NCBI GenBank assembly: GCA_037179515.1
Contig: JAXCGZ010005745.1
Coordinates: 92,590-156,589 of the forward strand
Origin: Halocaridina rubra
Lineage: Eukaryota > Arthropoda > Malacostraca > Decapoda > Atyidae
Direction of reading: 5' to 3'
Length of the DNA: 64,000 bases
The translations under genes and the position numbers were made by a program. Shown in pieces: positions 1 to 13,300 of the stretch. Below the pieces are notes generated by a model. It made no database searches. It saw only the letters and a program-made list of their open reading frames with translations, and was not told the DNA's origin. Within the stretch, counting starts at the first letter, position 1, and the number at the start of each line of letters is the position of its first letter.

Positions 1-450
<450 letters not shown>

Positions 451-679
451 TAAAAATTCCTTTATTTTCACAAAACATAGTGGGTATTCATAAAATACAT
501 ATACACACAATACAAGAATCATCATGAATAAATATCACACGTTAATACATTGATATTTTCAGTTATTGTGTATATTTTCTCTCAGTTCTTTTTTATGTAT
601 ATTTCAGCTTATATATGTCCTCTAGCAGACTGAGCTATAATTTGGGACCCCTGAAAGACAGGGCTCTGTTTGAAGGAGA

Positions 680-736
680 GCGAGCTTTGGGCTCTTTCCC
701 GTAAACACAATTAGGTAATCACAATTAGGTAATCAC
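680..736 (+). mobile_element. LINE2 3' terminus with 14-bp tail repeats
   Basis: The stretch starting CGAGCTTTGGGCTCTTTCCC and ending in two copies of ACAATTAGGTAATC matches the 3' ends of the LINE2 copies at 25511 (minus), 26773 and 47210. The 14-bp tandem tail marks the 3' end of this non-LTR family. Confidence 0.75.
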
Positions 737-879
737 AAGTACAAACCATATGCTGTTTCACTGGTAAGCAAAACAAGCTATGTTATGAAGACAACTGAAG
801 GAATTAATATTCTACGTCTTAGTAACCAGGCTATTTTAGTTAATCCACGAAGTATTCTCCCCAAGTGAGAAAAAATGTC

Positions 880-1425
880 TTTTCATTAATAATTTGCCAC
901 TAAAGCGTTTTCTTTGTGGTGGACAGTATACCTGCTCTCCGTCCATGCATGAAAGACGAGTTTGTGGGAGGAGTCGAGATTGTATCACAGTGAAGTTCCT
1001 GTCCCCTAATACGACTCCTCTACATGGACTAGCTGGTCCTTCCGAGCTTTAAGAAACTCTATACCAAAGCACTACTTAGAAAATGTTATAATGTGATATC
1101 TGACACATATTTAGCAGTCAAGAGTTTATGGAAAAATCACTTCCACATCCACCATTGCATAAATCTCATTGACAAAGGCTGATGGCACATGACCCTAAAG
1201 GACCCTGAACTTAGCCTATAGGGATCTGTGGTCAGACAGTGTACAGCAGACTGAGACATAAGAGCTTTGAGGCTGAGGATGGAGCTGTTATCAATGAAAT
1301 TGTCTCTAATCAAAAGGATGGGTAGGCAAGTGACAATGATCATGTCACGGATCTCAAGGATGAGCTCACCGCAGAAGACCTAGAATACCTTCAGAAGGAG
1401 CAACAACAGGGAGTGGTGGAGGAAA
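880..1425 (+). pseudogene. Tigger-like (pogo group) transposase remnant
   Basis: Frame-shifted translation recovers, in order, a VVDS-like motif near 920-940, VKFLSPNTTPL near 989-1021, SLWKNHFHIHHCINLIDKG near 1122-1180, a DLWSDSV stretch near 1222, and a C-terminal DELTAEDLEYLQKEQQQ near 1361-1410. These are the DDE domain end and C-terminal region of Tigger/jerky-type transposases. The segment has several stops and at least two frameshifts, and the residues around the third catalytic Asp (normally QPMDQ) are unrecognisable. It is cut off by the Gypsy-A LTR at 1426. It is a different, much older copy than the transposase at 58975-60693. Confidence 0.7.
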
Positions 1426-2188
1426 TGTTGTAATGACGCTAGATTTTGAATACGATCTTATAGATCCGATTACCAATTTAATTATAATTTGCTGTATTCT
1501 GTTATTTATCTGATTGATAAAACTAAAATTTGATTAATATCAGTAATGGCGTCTTAAATATATTTCAAGACAGTTTATATTTATGTGCAGATATAAGTGT
1601 TGCTTGTATGAGTTTCATTTTTATTGTAGCTAATGTGTGTCGGTATATTCATGGACACAATATGTATAGCTATTCATTTAGATCAAGTATACGCGTACAT
1701 TTGTATTTGTATTTGCATATGTGTAGTTCAAATTTTAGGCTAGATGCAGAAGAGAAAAAGAGACACCAAAGGTTTTAACCATTTACCTAACACCACCTCG
1801 GGACAATGCTTATTCCCTCACCTGTGGGAACCGTGATTGTTGTCGACATCTGGGTTTCCAGATAAATAAGTACAGAGAAAATGTTTATAACTACTTGTGA
1901 GGGGCAGAGCTAATTCTAGTAGCACACTCTTAGGTAGAATATATGTTGGAAAATTTATTATTATGTATGAGGAATTTTTAATCTAAAGTGAGAGTTTATT
2001 AATCAATTTACATATCGGAATTTCACAAATCCCCTTATAAATATTTGCTTATGCATGTAATATTGATTATATTTTTATTGATAGATTTAATATTGAGATC
2101 GTTTGTAGCCTCTACCGAAGCTGTGTCAGGATTTCCAAAGCAGGGATTATGAGATCGAAGGTTAATAACATATAGGAAGTTCTCCGCA
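1426..2188 (+). repeat. Gypsy-A 5' LTR
   Basis: Starts TGTTGTAATGACGC directly after the Tigger remnant and ends near CTCCGCA. The first 130 bp align with the 3' LTR at 6129, and the region 1550-2188 aligns with the LTR-like copy at 23945-24996. The ends are inferred from these alignments; I could not see a clear primer binding site. Confidence 0.6.
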
Positions 2189-2363
2189 AGTGGTATGATA
2201 TGATAATGCATTTGAGCTTCTTTGAAATTATGTTATAGCATGAATTTATCAAAGAACTCCGAGCCATGTCAACCGTTCTCCTGTAAGAGCACGGAGTTTA
2301 AATCTTAAAAGGGCTTGATTTTAAGCTATTACGATTATGAGTTGTTAAGTTGTGGATATCATA

Positions 2364-2990
2364 ATGGCTACACCTACAGATTTAGAGGTTGTTTTTATGC
2401 TAGTCATAATATCCTAGCGTTCTTAGCAAATAACCCGACAGTTTGGTTCATTGTCTTAGAAAATTTCTTTATAATTTTGCAAGTGAAAAATTATGCTTTT
2501 AAAAGTCATTGCTGTTTACTAAGCCTCCTACAAATAGTGTTGTCAGTGCTATAAGAAAGTGAAAATTATACAGAACTCAAAGACAGAGTGCTCTCCAAAG
2601 ATGAAGAACAAAAAATATAAATATTTGAATATTTATTATCTAAAACAGTGTTTATAGGAAAACCATCGTTAGTTTTTGGACAAAATAAGACTGCTACTAC
2701 ATGTAACATATATGAAGATATAGTTAGGTATGAATTTATCAGTTCAGTACATCCTACTATGTGTGCTATTCTTGTTGTTAATAGTTCTGTTTCACTTGAA
2801 GAAATGGGTAAAATAGATGATATGATATCCCCAATGACAAACCATATGAACTTTGCAATATACCCTCAACAGAACGTCATGAGCCTGCAACTCAACCTCC
2901 CTCTCAAGCTGTCAAAAAAAAAATGGATAATCCTGCACACAGGCCTTTGGAACTAAGACCTTATAGGCCCTAACAAAGAACTAAAGTCTA
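2364..2990 (+). pseudogene. Gypsy-A gag remnant
   Basis: An ATG at 2364 opens MATPTDLEVV. After a frameshift the sequence reads LAFLANNPTVWFIVLENFF, the conserved N-terminal gag signature of CsRn1/Mdg-like Gypsy elements, where a Trp-Phe follows an Asn-Pro. A second open piece (2648-2956) carries the rest of gag with a gap. No zinc knuckle is visible. It is non-functional because of stops near 2552 and 2954 and a frame change near 2400. Confidence 0.6.
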
Positions 2991-3107
2991 CCGTGCTCAT
3001 ATCTTTTGTGGTGTTGCAGCACGCACTTGCAAACCATGGTGTGCATAACCAAGCAAAAGCAGTGTATAAAAACTTCCTAATTCCTGCCCGTCATCTCCAG
3101 CTCCTTC

Positions 3108-6100
3108 ATGTTTGGGGAACTAAGTCAGCAGGTCGGTATATATGCGGTCTCTACCCTGCATCTTCGATTGGTACCTGCATTAGTTTTGGATCACAAAGTA
3201 GAGTTTATTGCAGACACAGGAGCAAGAATCTCTATTCTCCCTAACCTCATGGCAGCAAAATACAATTTGCAACGTAGTGCTGTCTCCATTTCTGCTGCAA
3301 GCGGTGAACCTGTGTCATGTTATAGTGAGATGTTAACAGACATTGCTATCCCTCACTTGAGAAAAACTTTCCAGTGAAATTTTGTAGTAGCATTAGTTAC
3401 TCAACCTTTATTGAGTTTGGATTTCCTCCCCCATTTTTCACTGCAAGTGGATTGCAAGACAAAGACACTGATGGATTCAGCTACTTTAAAACAAGTGCCA
3501 CAACGACTCTTTACAGGTATAGTTGCCCCTATCCACTTAAATAAATGCAATGACTTACCTGTGTGTGTCCAACATGCCTTGTTTGGTTTCCCAACTCTTT
3601 TGCACCCAAGTAACTCTACTACACTTCCTTACAATATCGTGTACCGTCGTATTGAAACAAGTGATGTACCACCAGTATATGCAAAAGCTCGTCCATTCCT
3701 GCTTCCAAATAAGAATGTAATGCATCTTCTAAAGTCAGGTGTCATTCGTCTATGAACACACATGTATTGAAAAAAAAAAGAAAAGTCCAGGAGAGTGGAG
3801 TCTTGTTGGTGATTATCGAAGTTTGAACTCTATAACCCAACCAGATAGATACCCACTTCCTCATAATTTAAGCCTTTCATCTAAACTTTACGGGAAAAAA
3901 AAGATGTTTACAAAATTGGATCTATTGAAAGCTTAACACCAAGTCCCAGTGCATCGGGATTAAAAAAAAAAAAACTCCAGTGACCACCCCATTTGGACTA
4001 CAGTATTTGAGTACGTATATGTGTCTTTTGAGCTTAGAAACGCCCCTGAAACATTCCAGATATGTATGAACTGCCTATTTTGAGACTGTAATTTTGTGTA
4101 CCTCAATGACATTCTTATATTTTCTAGTGATTTGGAAGAACATGTAAAATACCTTAAAAAAAATCTTTAAGATTCTCACTTATGACAGCCTACGAATCTC
4201 TCTAGATAAGCGTGTTTTCGTTGTTGCCTCCTTAGATATCCTTTGACTTATAGTGTCTAATCGAGGCATTACTCCTCCAGACAGCCATCCACACATTCTG
4301 TTACCCCCAATTCTAAGGGTTTAGGAAGGTTTCTGGGTATGGTTGATTTTTATAGACGTCTAATTTTACACTTTGCTGATAGTGTTCCCATGACAGAGCT
4401 TATCAAAAAAATTCCGAATGCTAAACAGTTACAGTGGTCAGAAGAGGCTGCAAAGTTCTTCAATGCCATCAAAGACACTTTACAAAATGTGTGGATTTTA
4501 AGTCATGCCCCTGAATAAGAGTCCCTACAATTAGTGACTGATTGTTCTGCTGCGGGAGCAGCCCTTCATCAAATGGTGGATGGTTCACCTGTGCCTATTG
4601 GATTTTACTCCAAGAAGCTATTTGAATCTAAACAAATGCACTATTAATTTGACCGAGAGTTGTTAGTTGCATATTCAGCTGTCTTACATTTCAAAGATAT
4701 AACTGAAGGACGTCGGGTCACATTATTCACTGACCATACACCATGAGTTTCTGCTTCTCATGGCAAAAACCCAGTTAAGACAGATACCCAACAATGACAT
4801 TTTTCCTGCAGAATGGAGCATCTTACCAATATGGAATATATTTGTGGTGGTGATTACATTGTTGCTCACTGCCATTCAAGATCAAATGTCATCTCTATTT
4901 CACTTATTGATTTACCTGCAATAGCCAGTGCCCAAGAATGCGATGAACAAATAAAATCTTTCCAGAATAGAGTCAAGGATTTTCCAATGGCTGACAATCA
5001 GATTATCAAGCGTGATGTCTCCTTGGAGTGCCCTCGAACTTTTGTACCACAGCAACCCTCTTCTCCTCCTGGCGGTGAACTTAAAACTCGTTACCGATAT
5101 CTGCTAAGTTGTATTGATCGTCAAACCAAGTGGACTGAAGCTGAACATCTCCTGGAAGTTATGCCAAAAGTAATTGCCCATTCATTTCTCAATGGATGGG
5201 TTTCCAGATTTGGTGAACCTCTGTGTCATTACTGATAGAGGATCCCAGTTTAAGCCAGAATTGTTTCAAGAACTATCATCCTATTTAGAATTCCATCACC
5301 TGCGAACTACAGCCTATCATCCTAAGGGTAATGGAATGGTAGAACGTTCCCCTAGGACATTGAAGGCAGCTTTAATGGTCAGAGAGCAAAATTGGCTTTA
5401 TGCCCTGCTGGTTGTCCTCTTTGGTCTATGTTGTATACCAAACTCCTCACGTTATTCACCTTAGTGACTGGAAAACTTCCACGCTTAGTCTTAGTGATTT
5501 ATTTGTAAAACCTCCTGTCTCATCAAGTTATACAGTAGATTTTATATAAAAAAAAGCCAAGTGCACGAGAAAAAATTAATTTACTCATTTATTAGACTCT
5601 TCAACAATGTTAAGTGTTCCTAAAATCCCAAGTGACTTATTCAATGAACTTACTGTTTGAGTTCGTGTGGATAGTGTCAGAAAACCATTGGGAGCAACAT
5701 ATACAGTCCTTTTCCAGTGTTTGAAAGACATGATAAATATTTTAAGATACAATTGACTTCAGGAGACACCGATAATGTATTTATAAACCGTTTGAAACCT
5801 GCAAAATTACCTGAATACCATGTGTAAACGTTTACCTCAGAGGTCTCCTCATATTGTATGTGTTCCTCAAAGTTATTCTCAACCCTCATCCAATGGTCTA
5901 TCAGATGTAGTTTTCAGTGACACCAGTGATCCTGTATTACCTGGTTCAGTAGAAAATATGTCTGGCACTTGTGTTCCTACAGACACTGGTGGCAATATTC
6001 CTCAGGAATTATCACAACCCCCAGTTTTTCCTTCTCATACAACTGCAGCATCTCGTTCTGGGAGAAAAGTTCGTTTAGCCTCTAATCTTGATTTTCATAA

Positions 6101-6128
6101 TTTTTCCTTAGCCTGTCTTCAAGGGGGA
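3108..6128 (+). pseudogene. Gypsy-A pol remnant (protease, RT, RNase H, integrase)
   Basis: The protease motif DTGARISILPN is near 3215. The RT fingers and palm, with GDYRSLNSITQPDRYPLP then FTKLDLLKA, lie near 3808-3935, and the frame then stops and shifts. The RNase H core TDCSAAGAALHQ is near 4539 and TLFTDHTP near 4725. The integrase core has a DRQTKWTEA first Asp region near 5119, TDRGSQFKPE near 5234 and TTAYHPKGNGMVERS near 5308, so the three catalytic acidic positions are still recognisable. At least eight stops or frameshifts separate these blocks. The C-terminal tail runs to the polypurine tract at 6121. Confidence 0.8.
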
Positions 6129-6679
6129 TATATCGCTATGATACTAGATTTTGAATAAGAGTTTATAGATTTGATTAGGAGTGTACTTGAATGTAAGACA
6201 TTGTATATTTTAAAGATTATTATTTTTCTTTTTTTTTATTATGATATGCTTTATTTTGCGACTTATCTGATTGATAATACTGTCTCATGAAGATGATGAT
6301 GATGGAAGGATGTTCATATCTCTTTGATCAATGAAATGTGTAAATGGGGTGACCTGCATAGCTTTACGGAAAAGTATCACCCTGATAAAGCAGTAACATC
6401 AGCCTTTTCAACGTCACTGCAAAGCCTCACTTGACAAATTTTATTGTAGGCAAATAAATCTCACTGGACAGGTTTTTATCGAGATATAGGTAAAGGCCCA
6501 TTGAATCTTAAGCATACCAGTAAAGTAGTTATATTTTCATCTATACTTTATCTATTGTTTACTTTTTTGTGTAAGATATTATCATTGCATTCATATGCGA
6601 ATTTAAGCATGAAGTACTGGTATAGAGGTTTATATAGTATGAGGTCAAGAAGAGATAAATCCATTTAACATTAGTGAGT

Positions 6680-6830
6680 TTTCCCCTGGGGGGGGGCGGG
6701 GCACTAGAATACTTCAAACGTGTTCCACCTACATGTCGTAAAAGTTGACTAAATGGGAAGGAGCAAGGAAAATGAGAATTCCCACCCTCTGTATTTTCTC
6801 TTCCCAAAGAGTCAAGAGTATTTTGTCTTG
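6680..6830 (+). mobile_element. 5' end fragment of an RTE-like LINE
   Basis: A G-rich run followed by TGTCGTAAAAGTTGACTAAA near 6733 and a GAATTCCCACCC stretch aligns with the untranslated 5' end of RTE-1 (38188-38300), which has the same order: G-rich run, TGTCATAAAAGGCGACTAAA, GGGAATCCCCCC. Only the 5' leader is present. Confidence 0.55.
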
Positions 6831-6878
6831 ATTCAACCACTTTCCTTACAAGGGGAAAATGACATGTGTGTATAATAG

Positions 6879-7129
<251 letters not shown>

Positions 7130-10039
7130 CCAAAAAAGGACATTACATATTTGAAAACAAGAATAATTTTTTACCCCGACCGGGACTTGTACCTAGGACT
7201 TGTAATTACGAAGTCAGGGCGCTATCAACTACACCACCGAAGGTTAAAAGGAATCAGACCTTATAGCTTATATGTTCTTTACTTAGGAATGAACGCATTC
7301 TATCTTAATGCCACTATGTTCATATTACAGATTCCCCAACCTCACTCATGGTTTTGTTTTCGCATTTAATTCAACTCCCAATCTCATTCGGGACAAACAA
7401 TTTTCCAAATAAGCACATTACATATGTGTAAACATGAATAATTTTTTACCCCGACCGGGAGTTGAACCTAGGACTTAATTATTAAGTCAAGGTGCTACCA
7501 ACTACATCACAGAAGGTTAAAAGGAATCAGACCTTATAGCTTATATCTGCTATACTTAGGAATGAACGCATTCTATTTGAATGCCACTATGTTCATAATA
7601 CAGATTCCTCAACCTCACTTGTGGTTTCGTTTTCGGATTTAATTCAACTCTCAAGTTCATTCAAGACCAACAGTTACTAAATAAGCACATTACATATGTG
7701 AAAACATGAATATTTTTTTACCCCGACAGGGACTTGAACCTAGGACTTATAATTACTATGTCAAGGTGCTACCAACTACACCACAGAAGGTTAAAAGGAA
7801 TCAGACCTTATAGCTTATATCTGCTATACTTAGGAATGAATGCATTCTATCTGAATGCCACTATGTTCATATTACAGATTCCCCAACCTCACTCGTGGTT
7901 TCGTTTTTGCATTCAGTTCAACTCCCAATCTCATTCGGAACCAACAATAACCAAATAAGCGCAATAAATATGTGAAAGCATGAATAATTTTTTACCCCGA
8001 CCGGGTCTTGAACCTAGGACTTATAATTACTAAGTCAAGGCACTACCAACTACATTACAGAAAGTTAAAAGGAATCAGACCTTATAGCTTATATCTGCTA
8101 TACTTAGGATTGAACGCATTCTATCTGAATGCCACTATGCTCATATTACAGATTCCCCAACCTCACTTGTGGTTTAGTTTTTGTATTTAATCTAACTCCC
8201 AATCTCATTCAAGACCAACAATAACCAAATAAGCACATTACATATGTGTAAGCATGAATAATTTTTTACCCCGACCGGGACTTGAACCTAGGACTTATAA
8301 TAATTAAGTCAAGGTGCTACCAACTACACCACAGAAGGTTAAAAGGAATCAGACCTTATAGCTTATATCTGCTATACTTAGGAATGAACGCATTTTATCT
8401 GAATGCCACTATGTTCATATTGCTGATTCCTCAACCTCACTCGTGGTTTTGTTTTCGTATTTAATTCAACTCCCAAGGTCATTCAAGACCAACAATAACC
8501 AAATAAGCACATTACATATGTGAAAACATGAATAATTTTTTACCCCAACCTGGACTTAAACCTACGACTTATAATTACTAAGTCAAGTCGATACCAACTG
8601 CACCACTGAAGGTTAAAAGGAGTCAGACCTTATTGCTAATATCTGCTATACTTTGGAATGAACGCATTCTATCTGAATGCCACTATATTCATATTACAGA
8701 TTCTCCAGCCTCACTTGTGGTTTCGTTTTCACATTTAATTGTACTCACCATCTCATTCGAAATGAACAATAACTAAATATGCACATTACATATGTGAAAA
8801 CATGAATCATTTTTCACCCCAACCGGGACTTGAACCTAGGACTTATAATTACTAAGTCAAGGCTCTACGAACTACACCACAGAAGGTTAAATGGAATCAG
8901 ACCTTTTAGCTAATTTCTGTTCATATTACAGATTTCCCAGCCTCACTCGCGGTTTCGTTTTCACATTTAATTCAACTCCCAATCTCATTCGGGACCAACA
9001 GTAACCAAATAAGCACATTACATATGTGAAAACATGAATCATTTTTTACCCCGACCGGAACTTGAACCTAGGACTTATAATTACTAAGTCAAGGGGCTAC
9101 CAACTACACCAGGAATGAACACATTTTATCTAAATGCCACTGTGTTCATATTACAGATTCCTCAACCTCACTTGTGGTTTTGTTTTCGTATTTAATTCAA
9201 CTCCCAAGTTCATTCAAGACCAACAATAACCAAATAAGCACATTACATATGTGAAAACATGAATAATATTTTACCCCGACCGGGACTTTAACCTAGGACT
9301 TATAATTACTAAGTCAAGTCGATACCAACTGCACCAGAGAAGGTTAAAAGGATTCAGACCTTGTAGCTTATATCTGCTATACTTTGGAATGAACGCATTC
9401 TAATTAAACTCCCCATCTCATTTGGAAACCACAATAACCAAATAAGCACATTACATATGTGAAAACATGAATAATTTTTCACCCCAAAGGGAATTGAACC
9501 TAGGACTTATAAAGAAATCAGATCTTATAGCTTATATATGCTATACTTAGGAATGAAAGCATTCTGTCTGAATACCACTCTGTTCATATTACAGATTCCT
9601 CAACCTCACCTCCCAGACTCATTTGGAACTAACAATATCCAAATAAGCACATTACATATGTGAAAACATGAATCATTTTTCACCCCGACCAGGACTTGAA
9701 CCTAGGACTTATAATTACTAAGTCAACGTGCTACTAAGTACACCACAGAAGGTTAAAAGAAATCAGACCTTATAGCTTATCTCTGCTATACTTAGGAATG
9801 AAGGCATTCTTATCTGTATGCCACTATGTTCATATTACAGATTCCCCAATCTCACTCGTGGTTTCATTTTCGCATTTAATTCAACTCCCAATCTCATTCG
9901 GGACCAGCAGTAACCAAATAAGCACATTAAATATGTGAAAACATGAATAATTCTTTACCCCAACAGGGAGTTGAACCTAGGACTTATAATTACTAAGCCA
10001 ATGCACTACCAACTACACCAAAGAAGGTTAAAAGGAATC
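7130..10039 (-). repeat. tRNA-like satellite array, left block (~12 units)
   Basis: Head-to-tail repeats of about 273 bp; equivalent points fall at 7190, 7465, 7737, 8011, 8285 and 8560. Read on the minus strand each unit has a perfect A-box consensus (TGGTGTAGTTGG), a 31-nt gap, then a B box (GGTTCAAGTCC), with a weak acceptor stem and an ACTTA/TAAGT anticodon-like stem. The A box and B box spacing is that of a tRNA. Downstream of the B box comes an A-rich stretch, then TTTT about 30 nt away, a possible Pol III stop. Units between about 9060 and 9700 are shorter (about 190-230 bp spacing) through internal deletions. The block ends where the Gypsy LTR begins. Confidence 0.9.
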
Positions 10040-10221
10040 TGTTACAATATTTGATATAATTGTTATTTTGTTAATGAACGAATCCATGTTTTGTTTACAT
10101 TGAAAGTAATAAAGATGCCCACTAGGTAGCAGACAAGAACGTTCATAATGCCCTTTCAGTCTCCTATTTTATTGTGCCTCATTTATCTATAAATATCTCC
10201 AAATTTAAGGAGCATCAAACA
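10040..10221 (+). repeat. 5' LTR of the Mag-like Gypsy element
   Basis: 182 bp, TG...CA. It contains AATAAA at 10108-10113, a candidate polyadenylation signal for the retrotransposon transcript. Confidence 0.95.
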
Positions 10222-10239
10222 TGGTGGCAGCGCTCAATA
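10222..10239 (+). promoter_or_regulatory. Primer binding site
   Basis: TGGTGGCAGCGCTC follows the LTR without a gap. The TGG is complementary to a tRNA 3' CCA. I cannot name the priming tRNA from memory. Confidence 0.7.
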
Positions 10240-10334
10240 GACTAAGTATGGTTTGCTGTTCATTTTGAATATAAGGCATTACGTATTATCCAGGATCTTT
10301 CTGTTAGATTAAGTAAATAAGACTACCAACCGAC

Positions 10335-13300
10335 ATGGCGACAGCTAATCTAGCCCCTCCAGATAAATTCGCATTAAAGAGCGAAAGTGAGCAAGATTGG
10401 CGATTTTTTCGTCAAAAATTCGAGCTGTATATACTTGCAGCAGGTTTAAATGATAAACCAAGTGAAGTGAAGGTAGCATTACTTTTGACCCATGGGGGTG
10501 ACGAATTGCTTCGAGTGTATAATGCTATAGAGTTTGGTCCCGTTATTGTAGGGGAGAGTGGAACTCGTGATGACCCTAGCAAGGACTTAAACGTGGTATT
10601 ACAGAAGCTAGATGAGCATTTTGCCCCTAGGAAGCTAATAATAGCATCAAGATATAGGTTTAGATGCTGTACTCAGAAAGCTGATGAGAACCTGGATGAA
10701 TTTATTACTAGAATAAAAACTATGGTTAAGGATTGTGATTTTGCAGCAGAAAAAGATGAGGCAATTCGTGATCAAATTGTTTTTGGCTGTAAAGAAGATA
10801 AACTCAGAGAGAAATTTCTGAGAGAAGAATGTATTTCACTGATAGATACGCTCAAAATTTGTGAGGCACATCAAGCATCACAGAGACAAATGCAAATGAT
10901 AAAAAGTGAAAATACAGCAAAGTCGGTCATAAATAAAGTTAAATCGACAAAGAACTTTAAGCAGAGTAGGCCTAGTAGACATTCAGCAGACCGAAAGAGT
11001 GAGGACCCAAGTTTAGTGAACAAGAACCAGTATAGGCCTAAGTCAAGCCAAAGTTTGTCAACGAAGGATCCGGCTCTACAAAAATGTAAGTTCTGCGGAA
11101 CAAGACACGTGTGGAGTAAGAAGAAATGTCCAGCCTATGGAGAGAGATGCAACTACTGCAACAGGCTGAATCACTTCGAATCTCAATGTTTGGAGAAAAA
11201 TGGACATGCACAAGCATCTAAGAAGATGGGTGTGAATGCAGTGGACGGTGACGATTCCAGTTCAGATACTCCAGCCGAATATATCCTAGGTGTCAAGTTG
11301 CAGACGAGACGTGGAGAGCCAGAAGAAACGATGGTGAACAAAAATGATAATCCCTGTACACAGCAAGTGATGAAAGTGAATAAAGTGTCAGAGAAATCCA
11401 AATATCTATATACCGATCTGAAAGTTGGTGAAAATAGTGTCAAATTTCAAATCGATAGCGGAGCAGGTGTAAATGTGTTACCTCGAAATATGGTTCCCAA
11501 TAATGTAAAAATTGAATCTAGTGAAGGGTTACAACTAGAAATGTGGAATAATTCTGCAGCCAAACCAGTTGGAAAATGTAGAATTAAAGTGAAAAATGAG
11601 ATAAATTCAAAGAGATATAATGTTGAGTTTATTATAGTGGCTGAGAATTATATGCCTTTGTTAGGAAAACGTGCATCAGAACAGATGGGTTTCCTTACCA
11701 TCAATTATGATAACATATGTTCTGTACACAGTGAATCTTGTAATACTGATGTTTTTCAGGAATATTCAGATGTATTTTGTAATGAAATTGGTAAGTTACC
11801 TGGGGTGGTACATATGACTTTAGACAAAGAAGTCAAGCCATTTGCTATATCTTCATGTAGAGTGCCAATTCAACTTAAAAGGAAGGTAAAATCCAAATTA
11901 TCTGAGTTAGAGAAACAAAATGTCATTTGTAAAGTAGACGAACCAACTGAATGGGTGAGTCGCATGGTAGTAGCTTCTAAGAAAAATAGTGAAGACATAA
12001 GAATTTGCATAGATCCTCAGCAATTAAATAAAGCCATAATTAGGGAAATGCATCCTTTGCCAATTATTGATGATGTTTTACCTGAATTAGCACAAGCTAA
12101 AGTGTTCTCTAAACTAGATTTAAGAAATGGATATTGGCACTGTGTTTTGGATGAAGAGTCAAGTCATTTAACTACCTTTCAAACCCCTTTTGGAAGATAT
12201 CGGTGGCTTAGACTGCCCTTTGGCCTAGCAATCAGTAGTGAAGTTTTTCAGAAACGACTGCAGAACTCTTTAGATGGTTTGCTAGGAATAATATGCATTG
12301 CTGATGACATTTTGGTATATGGAATAGGTAATTCTCTAGAAGAAGCACAGTTAGATCATGATGAAAATTTAAGAAATTTATTGGAACGATGTCGTAAGCA
12401 TGGTATCCGTCTTAACAGAGAAAAGGCTGAAATAAGAAAGAGTGAGATAACATTTCTTGGACATGTAATAACTAATGAAGGCCTTAAGCCAGATCCCAGT
12501 AAAATTGAAGCAATTGTGTCGATGAAAGCTCCAACTAATGTCACTGAGATTCAATGCTTTTGTGGAATGATAAACTATTTGTCAAAATTCATGCCTAGAC
12601 TCTCTGACCTGATGGTGCCCATACGACAACTTTTACGTAAAGACAAAGAATGGTGTTGGGGTGATGAACAGGCTCGAGCTTTAGAGAAAATTAAGTGTTG
12701 CATCACTAAGACTCCAATTCTTGCTTATTATGATCAAAATAAACAGCTAGTTATACAGTGTGATGCTAGCAAATGTGGACTTGGTGCAGTTCTAATGCAA
12801 GGTGGTAAACCGTTGTCTTATGCAAGCAGAGCTCTAACTGACACGGAAACAAGGTATGCTCAGATAGAGAAAGAAATGCTGGCTATTGTGTTTGCTTTAA
12901 AGAAATTCCATCAGTACACTTTTGGACAACATACTTTGGTTATAACTGAGCACAAACCACTTCAGAGTATAATCTTGAAACCATTAGATAGAGCACCAAA
13001 GAGGCTACAAGGCATGTTATTGACTGCACAACAATACGATATTGAACTTAAGCATACTGCTGGTAAGAACATGCATATAGCAGATTTGCTGTCTCGATCA
13101 TTTCTTAGTGAAACTGAAAATGATAATGATTTTGAATATGTTAATGTTGTATCTTATTTGCCTATTAGGGAAGACAGGTTAAAGAAAATTCGTGATGCTG
13201 TGGCCAGTGATGAAATTTTACTTGAAGTGACAAATATGATAACAAATGGGTGGCCAGAGTATAAATGTAATGTACCTATAACTGTTTTGCCTTATTATCA

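Larger units (their letters stand above)
1426..6300 (+). mobile_element. Degenerate Gypsy (Ty3) LTR retrotransposon, Gypsy-A
   Basis: Order seen: 5' LTR (about 1426-2188), gag (from 2364), protease, RT, RNase H, integrase, a polypurine tract (AAGGGGGA at 6121) and a truncated 3' LTR (about 6129-6300). The 3' LTR shares the start of the 5' LTR (CTAGATTTTGAATA and TTATCTGATTGATAA) and breaks off after about 160 bp. The element is broken throughout by stops and frameshifts. The gag motif NPTVWF and the integrase motif RTTAYHPKGNGMVERS place it in Ty3/Gypsy, distinct from the Mag-like element at 10040. Boundaries at both LTR ends are approximate. Confidence 0.8.
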
